64,000 nucleotides of DNA from an uncultured Dysgonomonas sp. (GCF_934668725.1 NZ_CAKUOF010000004.1:62001-126000), one strand, 5' to 3'. Counted from the first letter of the stretch, positions 32,702 through 41,454 are shown. Translations and numbers: made by a program. Notes: a model not told the origin generated them from the sequence alone.

Positions 32702-34354
32702 TTAAGAATGCTGATTGATAATATTTCGCAGCCATTTAACCAACATCATAATGGCAAGAGCAGCCACTACACACGCACCGAAATTCATCAGGAAATAGTA
32801 TTCTTTATTATCGAACATATCCCACATTCCGGCAACCATTCCGCTCAGTTTATTACCTATCGAAGTAGACAAAAACCAGCCTCCCATCATAAATGAGGTA
32901 ATGCTTTTGGGACTTACTTTAGAGACAAGGGACAAACCGATTGGACTAATCAGTAATTCTCCTACAGTTATAACTCCGTATGTGCCGATAAGCCAGAGTG
33001 CCGATGCTTTGTCTGTGTAAATATCCGTATAGATAACCGATGCAGCCATAACAAGTGACGAAAGTCCGGTAATAAGTAGTCCCCATCCCATTTTGGCAGG
33101 AGTAGAAGGTTCTCTTCCCTTGATGCGTAATCTGGAAAAGAAGCTTAAAACAATAGGGGTAAGTATAACTATGAAGAATGGATTTATAGATTGGAATATT
33201 TCGGTAGATATCAAGTTTACTTTATCGCCCTCCTGAGGTAGGTTTTCGGACGATTCATTGATAAAATAGTGAGGATAATCGTACGATTTTATCGTGTTTC
33301 CGTTGGCATCCGTGACAGCTTTCAAAGTATGATCCATGGCAATAACAGAATCTTTTTTGTATTCTAATTCTTGCACCATTCCAACGGGTTTTACCAATTT
33401 GGATACAGCAGGAGTTATCGAGCGTTCGGTATAACTCTCCGCAAATGTGGTAAGTGCCGTAGCATTCTGTTTAAATACTGTCCAGAATACAACCATAATA
33501 AGGAAAATACTCAACAGGGCTTTTATTTGAGAACGCTCTTCTTTTGGGGATCTGAATATGAGTGAGCCATAAAAGAAAATTACAGGAATACACCCAAAAA
33601 GAAAGGCATCATTGGAATCTGATCCGAACACATTTCCCGGAATTAACCATCCTAAAGCACCAAAAGCAATGGCAGGGGCAAATACATAAAGCAGTACTTT
33701 TGTAATATCAGAATTGGAGTCGTCCGATTTTTTGATAATATCGGCTTCTTTAACATGGCGAGTACCCATTAAGAAAATAATAAGCCCGATAAGCATCCCT
33801 ATACCGGCTGCTATAAAGGCATATCCCCATCCGTAATTGTTGCGCATATATGCTGCCACAAAATTACAAACGAAAGCTCCTACATTGATACCCATATAGA
33901 AGATGCTGTAGCCTGCATCTTTCTTTGCTTTATATTTTTCTTCGGAATATAGATTACCCAATAAGGTTGAAATATTAGGTTTGAAAAAACCATTGCCTAC
34001 AATAATTAGCAGTAAGGCTATCCACATGGCAGTACTTCCCGGAATGGCAAGTGTACAATATCCTGCTGCCATAAGCACAGCTCCGATAATGATGGATTTG
34101 CGATATCCCAAAAGTTTGTCGGCAATAAGTCCCCCCAGAAATGGAGTTATATATACCAAGCCCAGATAAGTACCTACAATGTCATACGCTTCCTTTTTTA
34201 ATAACCCCATGCCATCTGCATCAATGAGATACAGAGCAAATATACCCAGCATGAGGTAATACCCGAATCGCTCCCACATTTCGGTTAAGAACAGATATTT
34301 TAGGCCTTTTGGATGTGATACGCTTTCTTGAGGAGGAGATAGATTTTCAGTCAT
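32702..34354 (-). CDS. Peptide MFS transporter, POT family
   Basis: The 550 aa proton-dependent oligopeptide transporter is predicted in the inner membrane with about 14 helices. The N-terminal ExxERFxYY motif (EMWERFGYY) couples proton and peptide transport, and FYMGINVGAF matches the PTR2 family signature. It contains a long, non-conserved loop near the middle (ESYTERSITPAVSKLVKPVGM and following), frequent in Bacteroidota members. It would take up di- and tripeptides, possibly those released by the Dcp-like peptidase. Promoter TATCTTTG at 34381-34388. Confidence 0.95.
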   Translation of the reverse strand: MTENLSPPQESVSHPKGLKYLFLTEMWERFGYYLMLGIFALYLIDADGMGLLKKEAYDIVGTYLGLVYITPFLGGLIADKLLGYRKSIIIGAVLMAAGYCTLAIPGSTAMWIALLLIIVGNGFFKPNISTLLGNLYSEEKYKAKKDAGYSIFYMGINVGAFVCNFVAAYMRNNYGWGYAFIAAGIGMLIGLIIFLMGTRHVKEADIIKKSDDSNSDITKVLLYVFAPAIAFGALGWLIPGNVFGSDSNDAFLFGCIPVIFFYGSLIFRSPKEERSQIKALLSIFLIMVVFWTVFKQNATALTTFAESYTERSITPAVSKLVKPVGMVQELEYKKDSVIAMDHTLKAVTDANGNTIKSYDYPHYFINESSENLPQEGDKVNLISTEIFQSINPFFIVILTPIVLSFFSRLRIKGREPSTPAKMGWGLLITGLSSLVMAASVIYTDIYTDKASALWLIGTYGVITVGELLISPIGLSLVSKVSPKSITSFMMGGWFLSTSIGNKLSGMVAGMWDMFDNKEYYFLMNFGACVVAALAIMMLVKWLRNIINQHS

Positions 34355-34733
34355 ACAATATTTTATTTTTCGGATTTATGCAAAGATAAGTTTCTGAGCC
34401 GAATATGAAAAGATGTGTGATGATATTAGTTCTATTTTGCTATACTTTTCGACCTGTACGCAATTAAAAATTGCTTGCATTCCTTTTGTCCGTCAGGCTT
34501 CCCGACCTTGCCGGTTGCACGGGGTACCCGCAGGGCGAATGAAAGCGTTAAGAAACAAAAGGGTATTGTCGTTAAACGTTTTTCTTTTGTTTTAGCTTTC
34601 GAGTCCATAGCGGGTCGGGCAAAGAGGCATAGTCTTGATCTTTTGTTTCGTTTTGCATCAAGGCAAAATGAAAAACAAACCCGAGAGGGTGCGTTAGAAA
34701 TAATAGAACCTTTTATCTATAAAAGAAAGTATT
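34355..34733. other. Structured, GC-richer noncoding region
   Basis: 379 nt between the POT start and an orphan HTH gene. The first 35 nt hold the POT promoter. From about 34440 base composition changes, with runs such as GGGGTACCCGCAGGGCG. There are hairpins: GCAATT/AATTGC (34460-34474) and a long stem around 34638-34676 joining TTTCGTTTTGC and GCAAAATGAAA with one mismatch. A 105-codon plus-strand frame (34475-34792) overlaps the HTH gene and is probably not a protein. It may be part of a mobile or repeated element. Confidence 0.5.
34381..34388 (-). promoter_or_regulatory. Bacteroidota -7 box, POT gene
   Basis: Minus-strand TATCTTTG lies 27 nt before the POT start. Confidence 0.55.
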
Positions 34734-35237
34734 ATGGGAAAATTTACTCGATCACTAGCCGAAAAGATTACTACTTTGATAGAAGAAGATAATTATACAA
34801 TTACCGAAATATGCCATATTGTAGGCGTTAGCCGCAAAATATTTTACCAATGGAAAGCAACTAAGCCCGATTTTGCTGAGGCATTGGAGCAGGCAGTAGA
34901 AGCACGTGAGGAAAAACTGAGGCAAAAAGCCCGCCGATCGATGAGGCAGAAACTCGAAGGATACAAACAAATAGAAACAAAAACCACTTATGCGGCATCG
35001 AAGGACAGCGATGATCCTTATACGCTAGTAGTAAAAGAATATGTCGTAAAAGAAAAGTATTGCGTACCCGAAACTTCGGCTATCGTATATTCTTTATCGG
35101 GAGGGTATAACAAGTCGAAGGGCGGGAAGCAGACGCAACCGACAAGTCCATTGGAGATAACTGTAGACAGCGAAAAGACCAAACGTGATATGAAAAGGTT
35201 ACAACAGAATCTGAGTGGAAAAAGAAACTCGTGTTAA
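34734..35237 (+). CDS. HTH protein, phage terminase small-subunit-like
   Basis: The 167 aa protein has an N-terminal helix-turn-helix: KITTLIEEDNYTITEICHIVGVSRKIFYQWKATKPDFAEAL (about residues 10-50). This is the homeodomain-like fold shared by phage terminase small subunits and some transposase N-termini. It continues into a charged coiled region (AREEKLRQKARRSMRQKLEG). There is no terminase large subunit, portal or integrase nearby, so it is an orphan. The structured sequence before it and the iteron-like repeats after it suggest a remnant or a small mobile unit. Confidence 0.75.
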   Translation: MGKFTRSLAEKITTLIEEDNYTITEICHIVGVSRKIFYQWKATKPDFAEALEQAVEAREEKLRQKARRSMRQKLEGYKQIETKTTYAASKDSDDPYTLVVKEYVVKEKYCVPETSAIVYSLSGGYNKSKGGKQTQPTSPLEITVDSEKTKRDMKRLQQNLSGKRNSC

Positions 35238-35451
35238 GTGTTACTTTTGTAACCTTTGTAACCTTTTTCTTGTTTAAGTTTTAAAAATCAATAGTTTGAA
35301 AAGTGACAAAAGTTTATCCTATAAATGAGATTATGGTAAGTCTTTGTAACCTTATTGCAACTTTTGTTACTTTTGCAAAGTCCTTCTGAACTTATTCAAT
35401 ATACTATATGTTAATAGAATCGAATAATAAACACATAACACCTCTAAGTAT
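35238..35451. repeat. TTTGTAACC direct repeats
   Basis: Copies lie at 35246-35254, 35255-35263 and 35343-35351, with related TTTGTTAC and GTTAC/GTAAC half-palindromes at 35240-35252 and 35364-35375. They begin right after the HTH stop codon. They resemble binding sites for a DNA-binding protein, possibly the adjacent HTH product. Confidence 0.55.
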
Positions 35452-36165
35452 ATGAAAACTTTAACTCTTTCGCTGGCAGCTTTTATTTTGGTAATATCAA
35501 ACTGCTTCGGTCAAACAGATACGAAAGCCTTTCGTTATGACACGGTTCCTGCTCCGGCAAAGAATCAAGCACCGTTGTTTCGTTATGATACAGTTGCTGA
35601 TCCAATGATGAATCAATCGCAGGAGCCTTTATTCAGACTTGAGCAACCTGCTAAACAACAAACATATCAGTCTAAAAACTCACAACAGCCAGTTAGTCAT
35701 AATGAACGACAAAAGAGTCCGGGCAGAATGGTATTCGGAGGATCTTTTGGACTGGCATTTGGTCGTGGCTATTCATCTATAAACATTTCGCCACAGGTTG
35801 GTTATGAGTTTAACCCTTACTTTACAGCCGGAGGTGGAGTTGCCTATTTTTATTATAGAGAAGATTCTAACAGGAACGACTTTTCGCAAAATTACTTGGG
35901 TTTGAATACCTTTGCCAGGTTTCATCCGATCCGTTTCATCTCATTGCAGGTACAGCCCGAAATCTATCAGATGTGGGGGAGTTCGGGAGGAAAGTCTCTG
36001 GATTCACAAACCGTTCCCTGCGTGTTAGTCGGAGCGGGTGTAAATATCCCATCAGGGCGTAGAGGAGCTGTCACTATGATGATTCATTACGATTTGGTTC
36101 AGAATGACTGGAGCCCTTATGGAAACCAGATGTTTTATTCAGTGGGATATATTTTCGGATTCTGA
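35452..36165 (+). CDS. Outer-membrane beta-barrel protein
   Basis: This 237 aa protein has a signal peptide (MKTLTLSLAAFILVISNCFG). A linker with a threefold repeat, FRYDTV..., FRYDTV..., LFRLEQP, spans about residues 27-65. The remainder (from about residue 90) is an eight-stranded small barrel: GGSFGLAFGRGYSSINISPQVGYEF, FTAGGGVAYFYY, YLGLNTFARFHP, ISLQVQPEIYQMW and the terminal FYSVGYIFGF ending in aromatic Phe. It is similar in type to the OMP_b-brl family. It is transcribed on its own. The role is unknown. Confidence 0.85.
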   Translation: MKTLTLSLAAFILVISNCFGQTDTKAFRYDTVPAPAKNQAPLFRYDTVADPMMNQSQEPLFRLEQPAKQQTYQSKNSQQPVSHNERQKSPGRMVFGGSFGLAFGRGYSSINISPQVGYEFNPYFTAGGGVAYFYYREDSNRNDFSQNYLGLNTFARFHPIRFISLQVQPEIYQMWGSSGGKSLDSQTVPCVLVGAGVNIPSGRRGAVTMMIHYDLVQNDWSPYGNQMFYSVGYIFGF

Positions 36166-36171
36166 AATTTA

Positions 36172-36184
36172 AGGTCTGAGATCT
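36172..36184. repeat. AGGTC-type palindrome upstream of aroC
   Basis: AGGTC TGA GATCT: one arm base differs, giving a G-U pair in RNA. It lies 124 nt before aroC and 6 nt after the barrel gene stop, upstream of the aroC -7 box. Confidence 0.65.
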
Positions 36185-36225
36185 TATATGTGTAGTATAA
36201 GTTGTGATTTGCTTTCAATTTTATC

Positions 36226-36233
36226 TATATTTG
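36226..36233 (+). promoter_or_regulatory. Bacteroidota promoter, aroC
   Basis: TATATTTG with a TTG at 36202-36204, 21 nt upstream. The start codon is 75 nt downstream. Confidence 0.55.
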
Positions 36234-36308
36234 TAATAGTTAAGATGGCAGTCATATTGAAAGGAATATGTCAACTTAAATTACTTACTACTATTATTTA
36301 ATAAGAAT

Positions 36309-37373
36309 ATGAATACTTTTGGCAATATATTTCGGTTAACATCTTTCGGAGAATCTCATGGTGCTGCTATCGGAGGCATAATTGACGGCTGTCCTGCGGG
36401 TATCGAAGTAGATATGGATTTTATCCAGAATGAGTTGAACCGCCGTCGTCCCGGACAATCAAAAATAACTACGCCCAGAAACGAAGCCGATAAGGTAGAA
36501 TTTCTATCGGGTATTTTCGAAGGTAAAACCACGGGAACTCCCATCGGTTTTGTGATATGGAACGCTAATCAGCACTCATCTGATTACGATAATATGAAAG
36601 CCTTGTTCCGTCCGTCTCATGCCGATTATACATATCAACAAAAGTATGGAATCAGAGATCATCGGGGAGGAGGCCGTTCTTCGGCTCGTGAAACTATTGC
36701 CCGCTGTGTGGGAGGTGCTTTGGCTAAACTGGCACTCGATCAATTAAATATTTCGGTTACTGCATATACATCGCAGGTTGGCGGTATTAAATTGGATAAA
36801 CTATATTCGGAATACGATTTGAATACTATTGAAGATACCCCTGTAAGATGTCCTGATGCCTCAAAAGCAGAGGAAATGATTGCTCTGATAAATGAGGTAA
36901 AATCGAAAGGCGATACTATCGGGGGGGTAATTACCTGTGTAATAAAAGGTACTCCTGTAGGATTGGGCGAGCCTGTATTCGGAAAGCTTCATGCTGCTTT
37001 GGGTAACGCCATGCTAAGTATCAACGCTGTGAAGGGTTTTGAATACGGCGATGGTTTTGATGTGAACCACAGAGGCTCGGAAGTGAATGACGAATTCTAT
37101 GATAAAGGAGGTAAGGTAAGTACCCGTACCAACCATTCGGGGGGTATTCAAGGTGGCATATCAAACGGACAGGATATTTACTTCAAAGTGGCTTTCAAGC
37201 CTGTTGCAACTATCTTAATGCAACAACATACAGTTGATAACGAAGGGCACGAAACCGATCTGAAAGCTCGTGGACGTCATGATGCTTGTGTACTGCCCCG
37301 TGCCGTGCCTATTGTTGAGGCTATGGCTGCGATGACAATTCTCGATTATTATTTATTGAATAAAGCCCGCTAA
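36309..37373 (+). CDS. aroC: Chorismate synthase
   Basis: AroC converts 5-enolpyruvylshikimate-3-phosphate to chorismate with reduced FMN, the last common step of aromatic amino-acid synthesis. The 354 aa protein shows TSFGESHG (11-18), RRPGQSKITTPR, DHRGGGRSSARET and GGIQGGISNGQDI, all signatures of the family. No other aro genes are adjacent. apbE follows after 43 nt, separated by a palindrome. Confidence 0.98.
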   Translation: MNTFGNIFRLTSFGESHGAAIGGIIDGCPAGIEVDMDFIQNELNRRRPGQSKITTPRNEADKVEFLSGIFEGKTTGTPIGFVIWNANQHSSDYDNMKALFRPSHADYTYQQKYGIRDHRGGGRSSARETIARCVGGALAKLALDQLNISVTAYTSQVGGIKLDKLYSEYDLNTIEDTPVRCPDASKAEEMIALINEVKSKGDTIGGVITCVIKGTPVGLGEPVFGKLHAALGNAMLSINAVKGFEYGDGFDVNHRGSEVNDEFYDKGGKVSTRTNHSGGIQGGISNGQDIYFKVAFKPVATILMQQHTVDNEGHETDLKARGRHDACVLPRAVPIVEAMAAMTILDYYLLNKAR

Positions 37374-37377
37374 TTTA

Positions 37378-37390
37378 AGTTCGCAGAACT
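37378..37390. repeat. AGTTC-GCA-GAACT palindrome upstream of apbE
   Basis: Identical 13-mer to that at 20677-20689. It lies 26 nt before the apbE start. Confidence 0.8.
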
Positions 37391-37416
37391 ATTAAATATT
37401 TTCTTTTACCTAATAG

Positions 37417-38406
37417 ATGCAAAAAACGTCACTTTTGTTCTTCATGCTATTGTTATTTGTTTCCTGTAAGGAGAAACAAGCTACGTATGTTGAAGACCGA
37501 GGGGAGGTTTTTCATACTACATATTCCATAAAATACAAGTATACTCATTCTCTTAAACCTGAGATTGAGGCTGAGTTGGCTAAGTTTGACGACTCGTTAA
37601 ACCCTTTCAAACCAACTTCTATTATTTCGAAAGTGAATAATAATGAAGAGGTTGTGTTAGACAGTTTTTTTATAAATGTATTCAATAGATCACAAGAGGT
37701 TTCGGGTGTTTCAGATGGGCTTTTCGATATAACGGTATCTCCGCTGATTAATGCTTGGGGCTTCGGTTTTAAGAATATAGATAATGTTATTCCCGAAATG
37801 GTCGATAGCCTTAAAGCGATTGTAGGCTACGATAAAATACAAGTGGAAAATGGCAGGGTTATAAAATCAGATCCTCGTGTACAGATTAATACATCCGCTA
37901 TTGCAAAAGGCTATTCTACGGATGTGATAGCCGATCTATTGGAATCATATGGTGTTACTGATTATATGATCGAGATTGGAGGTGAGGTTACCGCCAAGGG
38001 AGTTAATGATAAAGGCGAATGTTGGCATATTGGTATAGACAAGCCTGTTGACGATAAAGCTCCTGTACATAGGGAATTACAAACAATCATAAAACTATGC
38101 GATAAGTCGATGGCAACATCGGGTAATTATAGAAACTTCTATGTCAAGGATGGAAAAAGGTATGCCCACACTATTAACCCCAAAACGGGATATCCTGCCG
38201 AATCGAATATTCTGAGTGCAACTGTTATTGCAGACGATTGTATGACTGCCGATGCTTATGCGACTGTTTTCATGCTTGCCGATACTGCAACCATAAGAAG
38301 TATTGCTCTACAGGAAAAATTATCTTATCTACTGATTCTGGATTCAGAAGATAACAGATCTGTTATAGTCAAATCCACAGGCTTTGACAAGTATCAGGTG
38401 AAGTAA
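37417..38406 (+). CDS. apbE: FAD:protein FMN transferase (ApbE), lipoprotein
   Basis: ApbE attaches FMN to threonine residues of proteins such as NqrB/NqrC and RnfG in the periplasm. The 329 aa protein has lipobox FVSC (Cys17). Seen are ISKVNNNEE, INTSAIAKGYSTD, MIEIGGEVTAKG, ATSGNYRNFY, AHTINPKTGYP and the Mg-binding DDCMTADAYATVFM. Target proteins are not encoded in this window. It converges on the NTF2-like gene, with stops 5 nt apart. Confidence 0.95.
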   Translation: MQKTSLLFFMLLLFVSCKEKQATYVEDRGEVFHTTYSIKYKYTHSLKPEIEAELAKFDDSLNPFKPTSIISKVNNNEEVVLDSFFINVFNRSQEVSGVSDGLFDITVSPLINAWGFGFKNIDNVIPEMVDSLKAIVGYDKIQVENGRVIKSDPRVQINTSAIAKGYSTDVIADLLESYGVTDYMIEIGGEVTAKGVNDKGECWHIGIDKPVDDKAPVHRELQTIIKLCDKSMATSGNYRNFYVKDGKRYAHTINPKTGYPAESNILSATVIADDCMTADAYATVFMLADTATIRSIALQEKLSYLLILDSEDNRSVIVKSTGFDKYQVK

Positions 38407-38411
38407 TTAGG

Positions 38412-38783
38412 TTATAGCATGACGCTGCTTCCTGCAATAATTTGGTACCTTGACTCAATCTTTTTCCATACTCTCAAGAAGCGAATCTTTCCTGAAATAT
38501 CTTGAACTCCATATTTTGCGTTTATGTCTATTGTTACTGCCACTACAGCAGTATCTTCGATAATATTGATTTGTTGGTCGGATGCAGTAATGCTGTTTAC
38601 AATCATAAGTCCGCTTCGGTAAGACTCTAAATCCATTTCTTTAGTAATAGTTTGCCCCATTGCACTATTAAATAAAAGGTCGGGATGTATCAGTCTGTTT
38701 AATGTTTCAACATTTGCATTAAGCATAGCATCAAGCAGTTGGTTCTCGAGTTCTTCGATACTGTTTTTTTCTATTGTGTTCAT
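38412..38783 (-). CDS. NTF2-like / DUF4440 domain protein
   Basis: This 123 aa soluble protein has the cone-shaped alpha+beta NTF2 fold as judged from the pattern LENQLLDAMLNANVETLNRLIHPDLLFNSAMGQTITKEM, then strands INIIEDTAVVAVTIDIN, ISGKIRFLRVWKKIESRYQIIAGSSV. This fits DUF4440/SnoaL-type proteins. The biochemical role is not predictable. It has no signal peptide and stands alone on the minus strand. Confidence 0.8.
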   Translation of the reverse strand: MNTIEKNSIEELENQLLDAMLNANVETLNRLIHPDLLFNSAMGQTITKEMDLESYRSGLMIVNSITASDQQINIIEDTAVVAVTIDINAKYGVQDISGKIRFLRVWKKIESRYQIIAGSSVML

Positions 38784-38852
38784 GCCGTATCTAGTGTTTT
38801 TATCTATATTGCAAAGGTAGTGCTTTCATGGAATGAAAAATGAAGTTACCAA

Positions 38853-38888
38853 GAAACTGTTTTTTTGATAATACCTCCGACAGTTTTC
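38853..38888. repeat. Inverted repeat upstream of NTF2-like gene
   Basis: Arms AAACTGT (38854-38860) and ACAGTTT (38880-38886) are separated by 19 nt. It lies in the divergent region between the NTF2-like gene and glyA and is a possible operator. Confidence 0.4.
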
Positions 38889-38949
38889 AGAATGGTTGCA
38901 GGACGAGAAAATATTACTCATATAGTCAAGGAAATGAAAAATAATATAG

Positions 38950-38957
38950 TAAATTTG
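38950..38957 (+). promoter_or_regulatory. Bacteroidota -7 box, glyA
   Basis: TAAATTTG lies 124 nt before the glyA start, so both palindromes downstream are in the leader. Confidence 0.5.
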
Positions 38958-39017
38958 TAAACATATTTTTTAACTATAGTAGGAATAGCCTTATTCGCTA
39001 CAAAATAAACAATAAAA

Positions 39018-39063
39018 AGGTCAGCAACCTTTAATCATAAAAATAAACACGGGTCGGCGACCT
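39018..39063. repeat. Two AGGTC-type palindromes in tandem, glyA leader
   Basis: First copy 39018-39030 (AGGTC AGC AACCT, one mismatch), second 39051-39063 (GGGTC GGC GACCT, perfect four-base core arms). Each is preceded by AATAAA and followed by CTAA or TTAA, giving a diverged 33-nt tandem unit that ends 18 nt before glyA. Confidence 0.75.
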
Positions 39064-39081
39064 CTAAAACTTTCTTATATA

Positions 39082-40362
39082 ATGAAAAGAGATACTGCAA
39101 TTTTTGATATTATTGAAAGAGAACATCAGCGGCAACTGAAAGGTATTGAACTTATCGCATCAGAGAACTTTGTTAGCCAACAAGTAATGGATGCCATGGG
39201 ATCGTGTCTGACAAATAAATATGCCGAAGGATATCCCGGTAAACGCTATTATGGAGGCTGTGAAATTGTTGATTTAAGCGAACAATTGGCTATTGACCGT
39301 TTGAAACAAATTTTCGGGGCTGAATGGGCGAATGTGCAACCTCACTCGGGAGCGCAGGCAAATGCTGCAGTATTTTTGGCTTGTCTTCAGGCAGGCGATA
39401 AATTTTTAGGATTGAATCTTTCTCATGGAGGTCACCTTTCACATGGTTCGCCCGTCAATTTTTCGGGCTTGATGTTCCATGCACTCGAATATAATGTGAG
39501 ACAAGACAACGAAGAGGTTGATTACGACCAAATGGAAACTGTTGCTAAAGCTGAGAAACCCAAATTGATCATTGCAGGTGCTTCGGCTTATTCTCGTGAT
39601 TGGGATTATGCACGCATCCGTAAGATTGCAGATTCAATCGGAGCTATCTTCTTGGTTGATATGGCTCACCCTGCGGGGTTGATCGCTGCGGGTCTTTTAA
39701 ATAATCCGCTTCAATATGCACATATTGTAACTACTACTACCCATAAAACTTTACGCGGACCTCGTGGTGGGGCTATATTGTTAGGTAAAGATTTCGAAAA
39801 TCCATGGGGTAAAAAAACACCTAAGGGCGAAACACGAATGATGTCGGCATTATTGGATTCTGCTGTATTCCCCGGAATACAAGGCGGACCACTTGAGCAT
39901 GTTATTGCAGCTAAAGCAGTTTCTTTTGCTGAGGCATTAGATCCATCTTATAAAGTATATCAATCGCAAGTTCAAAAGAATGCATCTGTTATGGCTCAGG
40001 CTTTTGCCGATAAGGGGTATAAGATTGTATCGGAAGGTACAGATAATCACCTGATCTTAATCGACCTTAGAAAGAAATTCCCTGAATTGACAGGTAAGGT
40101 TGCCGAGAAAGCTCTTGTGGCGGCAGATATTACTACCAACAAGAATATGGTTCCTTTTGATAGCCGTAGCCCATTCCTTACATCGGGACTTCGTTTCGGT
40201 ACGCCGGCAATAACAACCCGTGGAGTGAAGGACGGTTTGATGGGTGATATTGTAGAAATGATCGATACAGTATTAGCTAATCACGAAGACGAAAAAACAA
40301 TCAAAGCAGTACGTGAGAAAGTGAATCAAATGATGAAAGATTACCCTCTTTTCGCATGGTGA
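39082..40362 (+). CDS. glyA: Serine hydroxymethyltransferase
   Basis: GlyA interconverts serine and glycine with tetrahydrofolate, supplying one-carbon units. The 426 aa protein shows IASENFVS, NKYAEGYPGKRYYGGCEIVD, the PLP lysine Lys222 in TTTTHKTLRGPRGG, and SGLRFGTPAITTRG. Length is typical. Its leader has two palindromes. A terminator follows at 40397-40437. Confidence 0.98.
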   Translation: MKRDTAIFDIIEREHQRQLKGIELIASENFVSQQVMDAMGSCLTNKYAEGYPGKRYYGGCEIVDLSEQLAIDRLKQIFGAEWANVQPHSGAQANAAVFLACLQAGDKFLGLNLSHGGHLSHGSPVNFSGLMFHALEYNVRQDNEEVDYDQMETVAKAEKPKLIIAGASAYSRDWDYARIRKIADSIGAIFLVDMAHPAGLIAAGLLNNPLQYAHIVTTTTHKTLRGPRGGAILLGKDFENPWGKKTPKGETRMMSALLDSAVFPGIQGGPLEHVIAAKAVSFAEALDPSYKVYQSQVQKNASVMAQAFADKGYKIVSEGTDNHLILIDLRKKFPELTGKVAEKALVAADITTNKNMVPFDSRSPFLTSGLRFGTPAITTRGVKDGLMGDIVEMIDTVLANHEDEKTIKAVREKVNQMMKDYPLFAW

Positions 40363-40396
40363 TTGAGTAAGTAAGTGATTTGTCATACATATAAAG

Positions 40397-40437
40397 AGAC
40401 ACAGTTGAGGTTTAAAGGCTTCATCTGTGTTTTTTAC
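40397..40437 (+). terminator. Intrinsic terminator after glyA
   Basis: Stem ACACAG plus weaker inner pairing to GGCTTCATCTGTGT, followed by six T. Confidence 0.75.
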
Positions 40438-40460
40438 TTTAGAGTAAAAAATAATAAAGA

Positions 40461-40473
40461 AGGTTTTTGACCT
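40461..40473. repeat. AGGTC-type palindrome upstream of endonuclease I gene
   Basis: AGGTT TTT GACCT, with one arm base changed to a G-U pair, 11 nt before the chosen GTG start and preceded by AATAAAG. Confidence 0.65.
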
Positions 40474-40484
40474 TACAAACACAA

Positions 40485-41441
40485 GTGGCTAAGAAAAGAA
40501 AAAAGAAAAAGGGAAAAAAGAAGAGTTCAGGCTTTGGGAGAAAGCTATTATGGCTGATTCCTGTGGTGATTGCCATAGCTTCATTATTTATTAAAGATAT
40601 TTCTATCGGGTATTATGATCGGGCAAACGGCTTATCGGGTGCTGCTCTAAAAACGGCTATGCACGACATTATAAGGGATCACACATATTTGGATTTCGAT
40701 GAAAAAACAACTGCCCGCTATTGGTGGGATAATTACTTTAAGAAGACCGATTGGAGCTCCGACGGATATTTTATTGATATGTATTCCAATGAGAAGCATC
40801 CTGCCTATATGGGAGGGAATGTTCAAAATCGCGAACATTGTATGCCTCGGAGTTGGTGGGGCAAGAGAGACAGGTATTCGTCATATGATGCCAATGGCGA
40901 TCTTCATAATATATTTCCATCAGACTATAATGCCAATGCTGCGAAGAGTAATCTCCCTTTGGGAGAGGTGGGTATTGCTAAGTTTGATAACGGAGTGTCC
41001 AAGGTTGGGAGCAATACTTATCCGAAAGGGTATAGAGGGCAGGTATTCGAACCCTCAGATGAATATAAAGGGGACTTTGCTCGTATTTACTTCTATATGC
41101 TGACTTGCTACGAAGATTATGCGTATGACTGGAAAACAGATGCTACAAAGTCGATGCTTCAGACAACTGCTTATCCGGGTTTACAGCCTTGGGCATTGGA
41201 AATGCTTCTCAAATGGAATAGGGAAGATCCTGTAAGCGAAAAAGAGATTGAGAGGAATAACGAAGTTTACAAAATACAAGGTAACCGCAATCCGTTTGTT
41301 GATTGTCCTGCGTTAGCAGATCATATTTGGGGGGATAAAAAAGACCAGTCTTTTTACGTTGCTAAGGATGATAAAATAAACAGACAACCTCAAATAAAGG
41401 ATTTACTATTCAAGGTTGTCAATGAGTATAATTTGAAATAA
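40485..41441 (+). CDS. Membrane-anchored endonuclease I family protein
   Basis: I choose the GTG at 40485 (MAKKRKKKKG); a TTG at 40467 would place the start inside the palindrome. The 318 aa protein has a very basic N-terminus, one membrane segment (LLWLIPVVIAIASLFI) and an extracytoplasmic Endonuclease I domain: REHCMPRSWWG, DLHNIFPSDYNANAAKSNLPLG, with the histidine and asparagine active-site residues of the EndA/Vvn type. It is a non-specific nuclease facing the periplasm, possibly for nucleic acid breakdown. It stands alone. Confidence 0.88.
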   Translation: MAKKRKKKKGKKKSSGFGRKLLWLIPVVIAIASLFIKDISIGYYDRANGLSGAALKTAMHDIIRDHTYLDFDEKTTARYWWDNYFKKTDWSSDGYFIDMYSNEKHPAYMGGNVQNREHCMPRSWWGKRDRYSSYDANGDLHNIFPSDYNANAAKSNLPLGEVGIAKFDNGVSKVGSNTYPKGYRGQVFEPSDEYKGDFARIYFYMLTCYEDYAYDWKTDATKSMLQTTAYPGLQPWALEMLLKWNREDPVSEKEIERNNEVYKIQGNRNPFVDCPALADHIWGDKKDQSFYVAKDDKINRQPQIKDLLFKVVNEYNLK

Positions 41442-41454
41442 AGGTCTGTAGCCT
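41442..41454. repeat. Degenerate AGGTC palindrome between convergent genes
   Basis: AGGTC TGT AGCCT begins at the last base of the endonuclease stop codon and reaches the deacetylase stop. Two arm positions deviate. Confidence 0.45.

Noticed and set aside
34475..34792. 105-codon plus-strand frame before the HTH gene
   Set aside because: It overlaps the HTH start in another frame, has a composition set by the hairpins, and no recognisable domain.
40467..40484. TTG start for the endonuclease I gene
   Set aside because: It lies inside the palindrome, and the GTG at 40485 gives the basic N-terminus directly.
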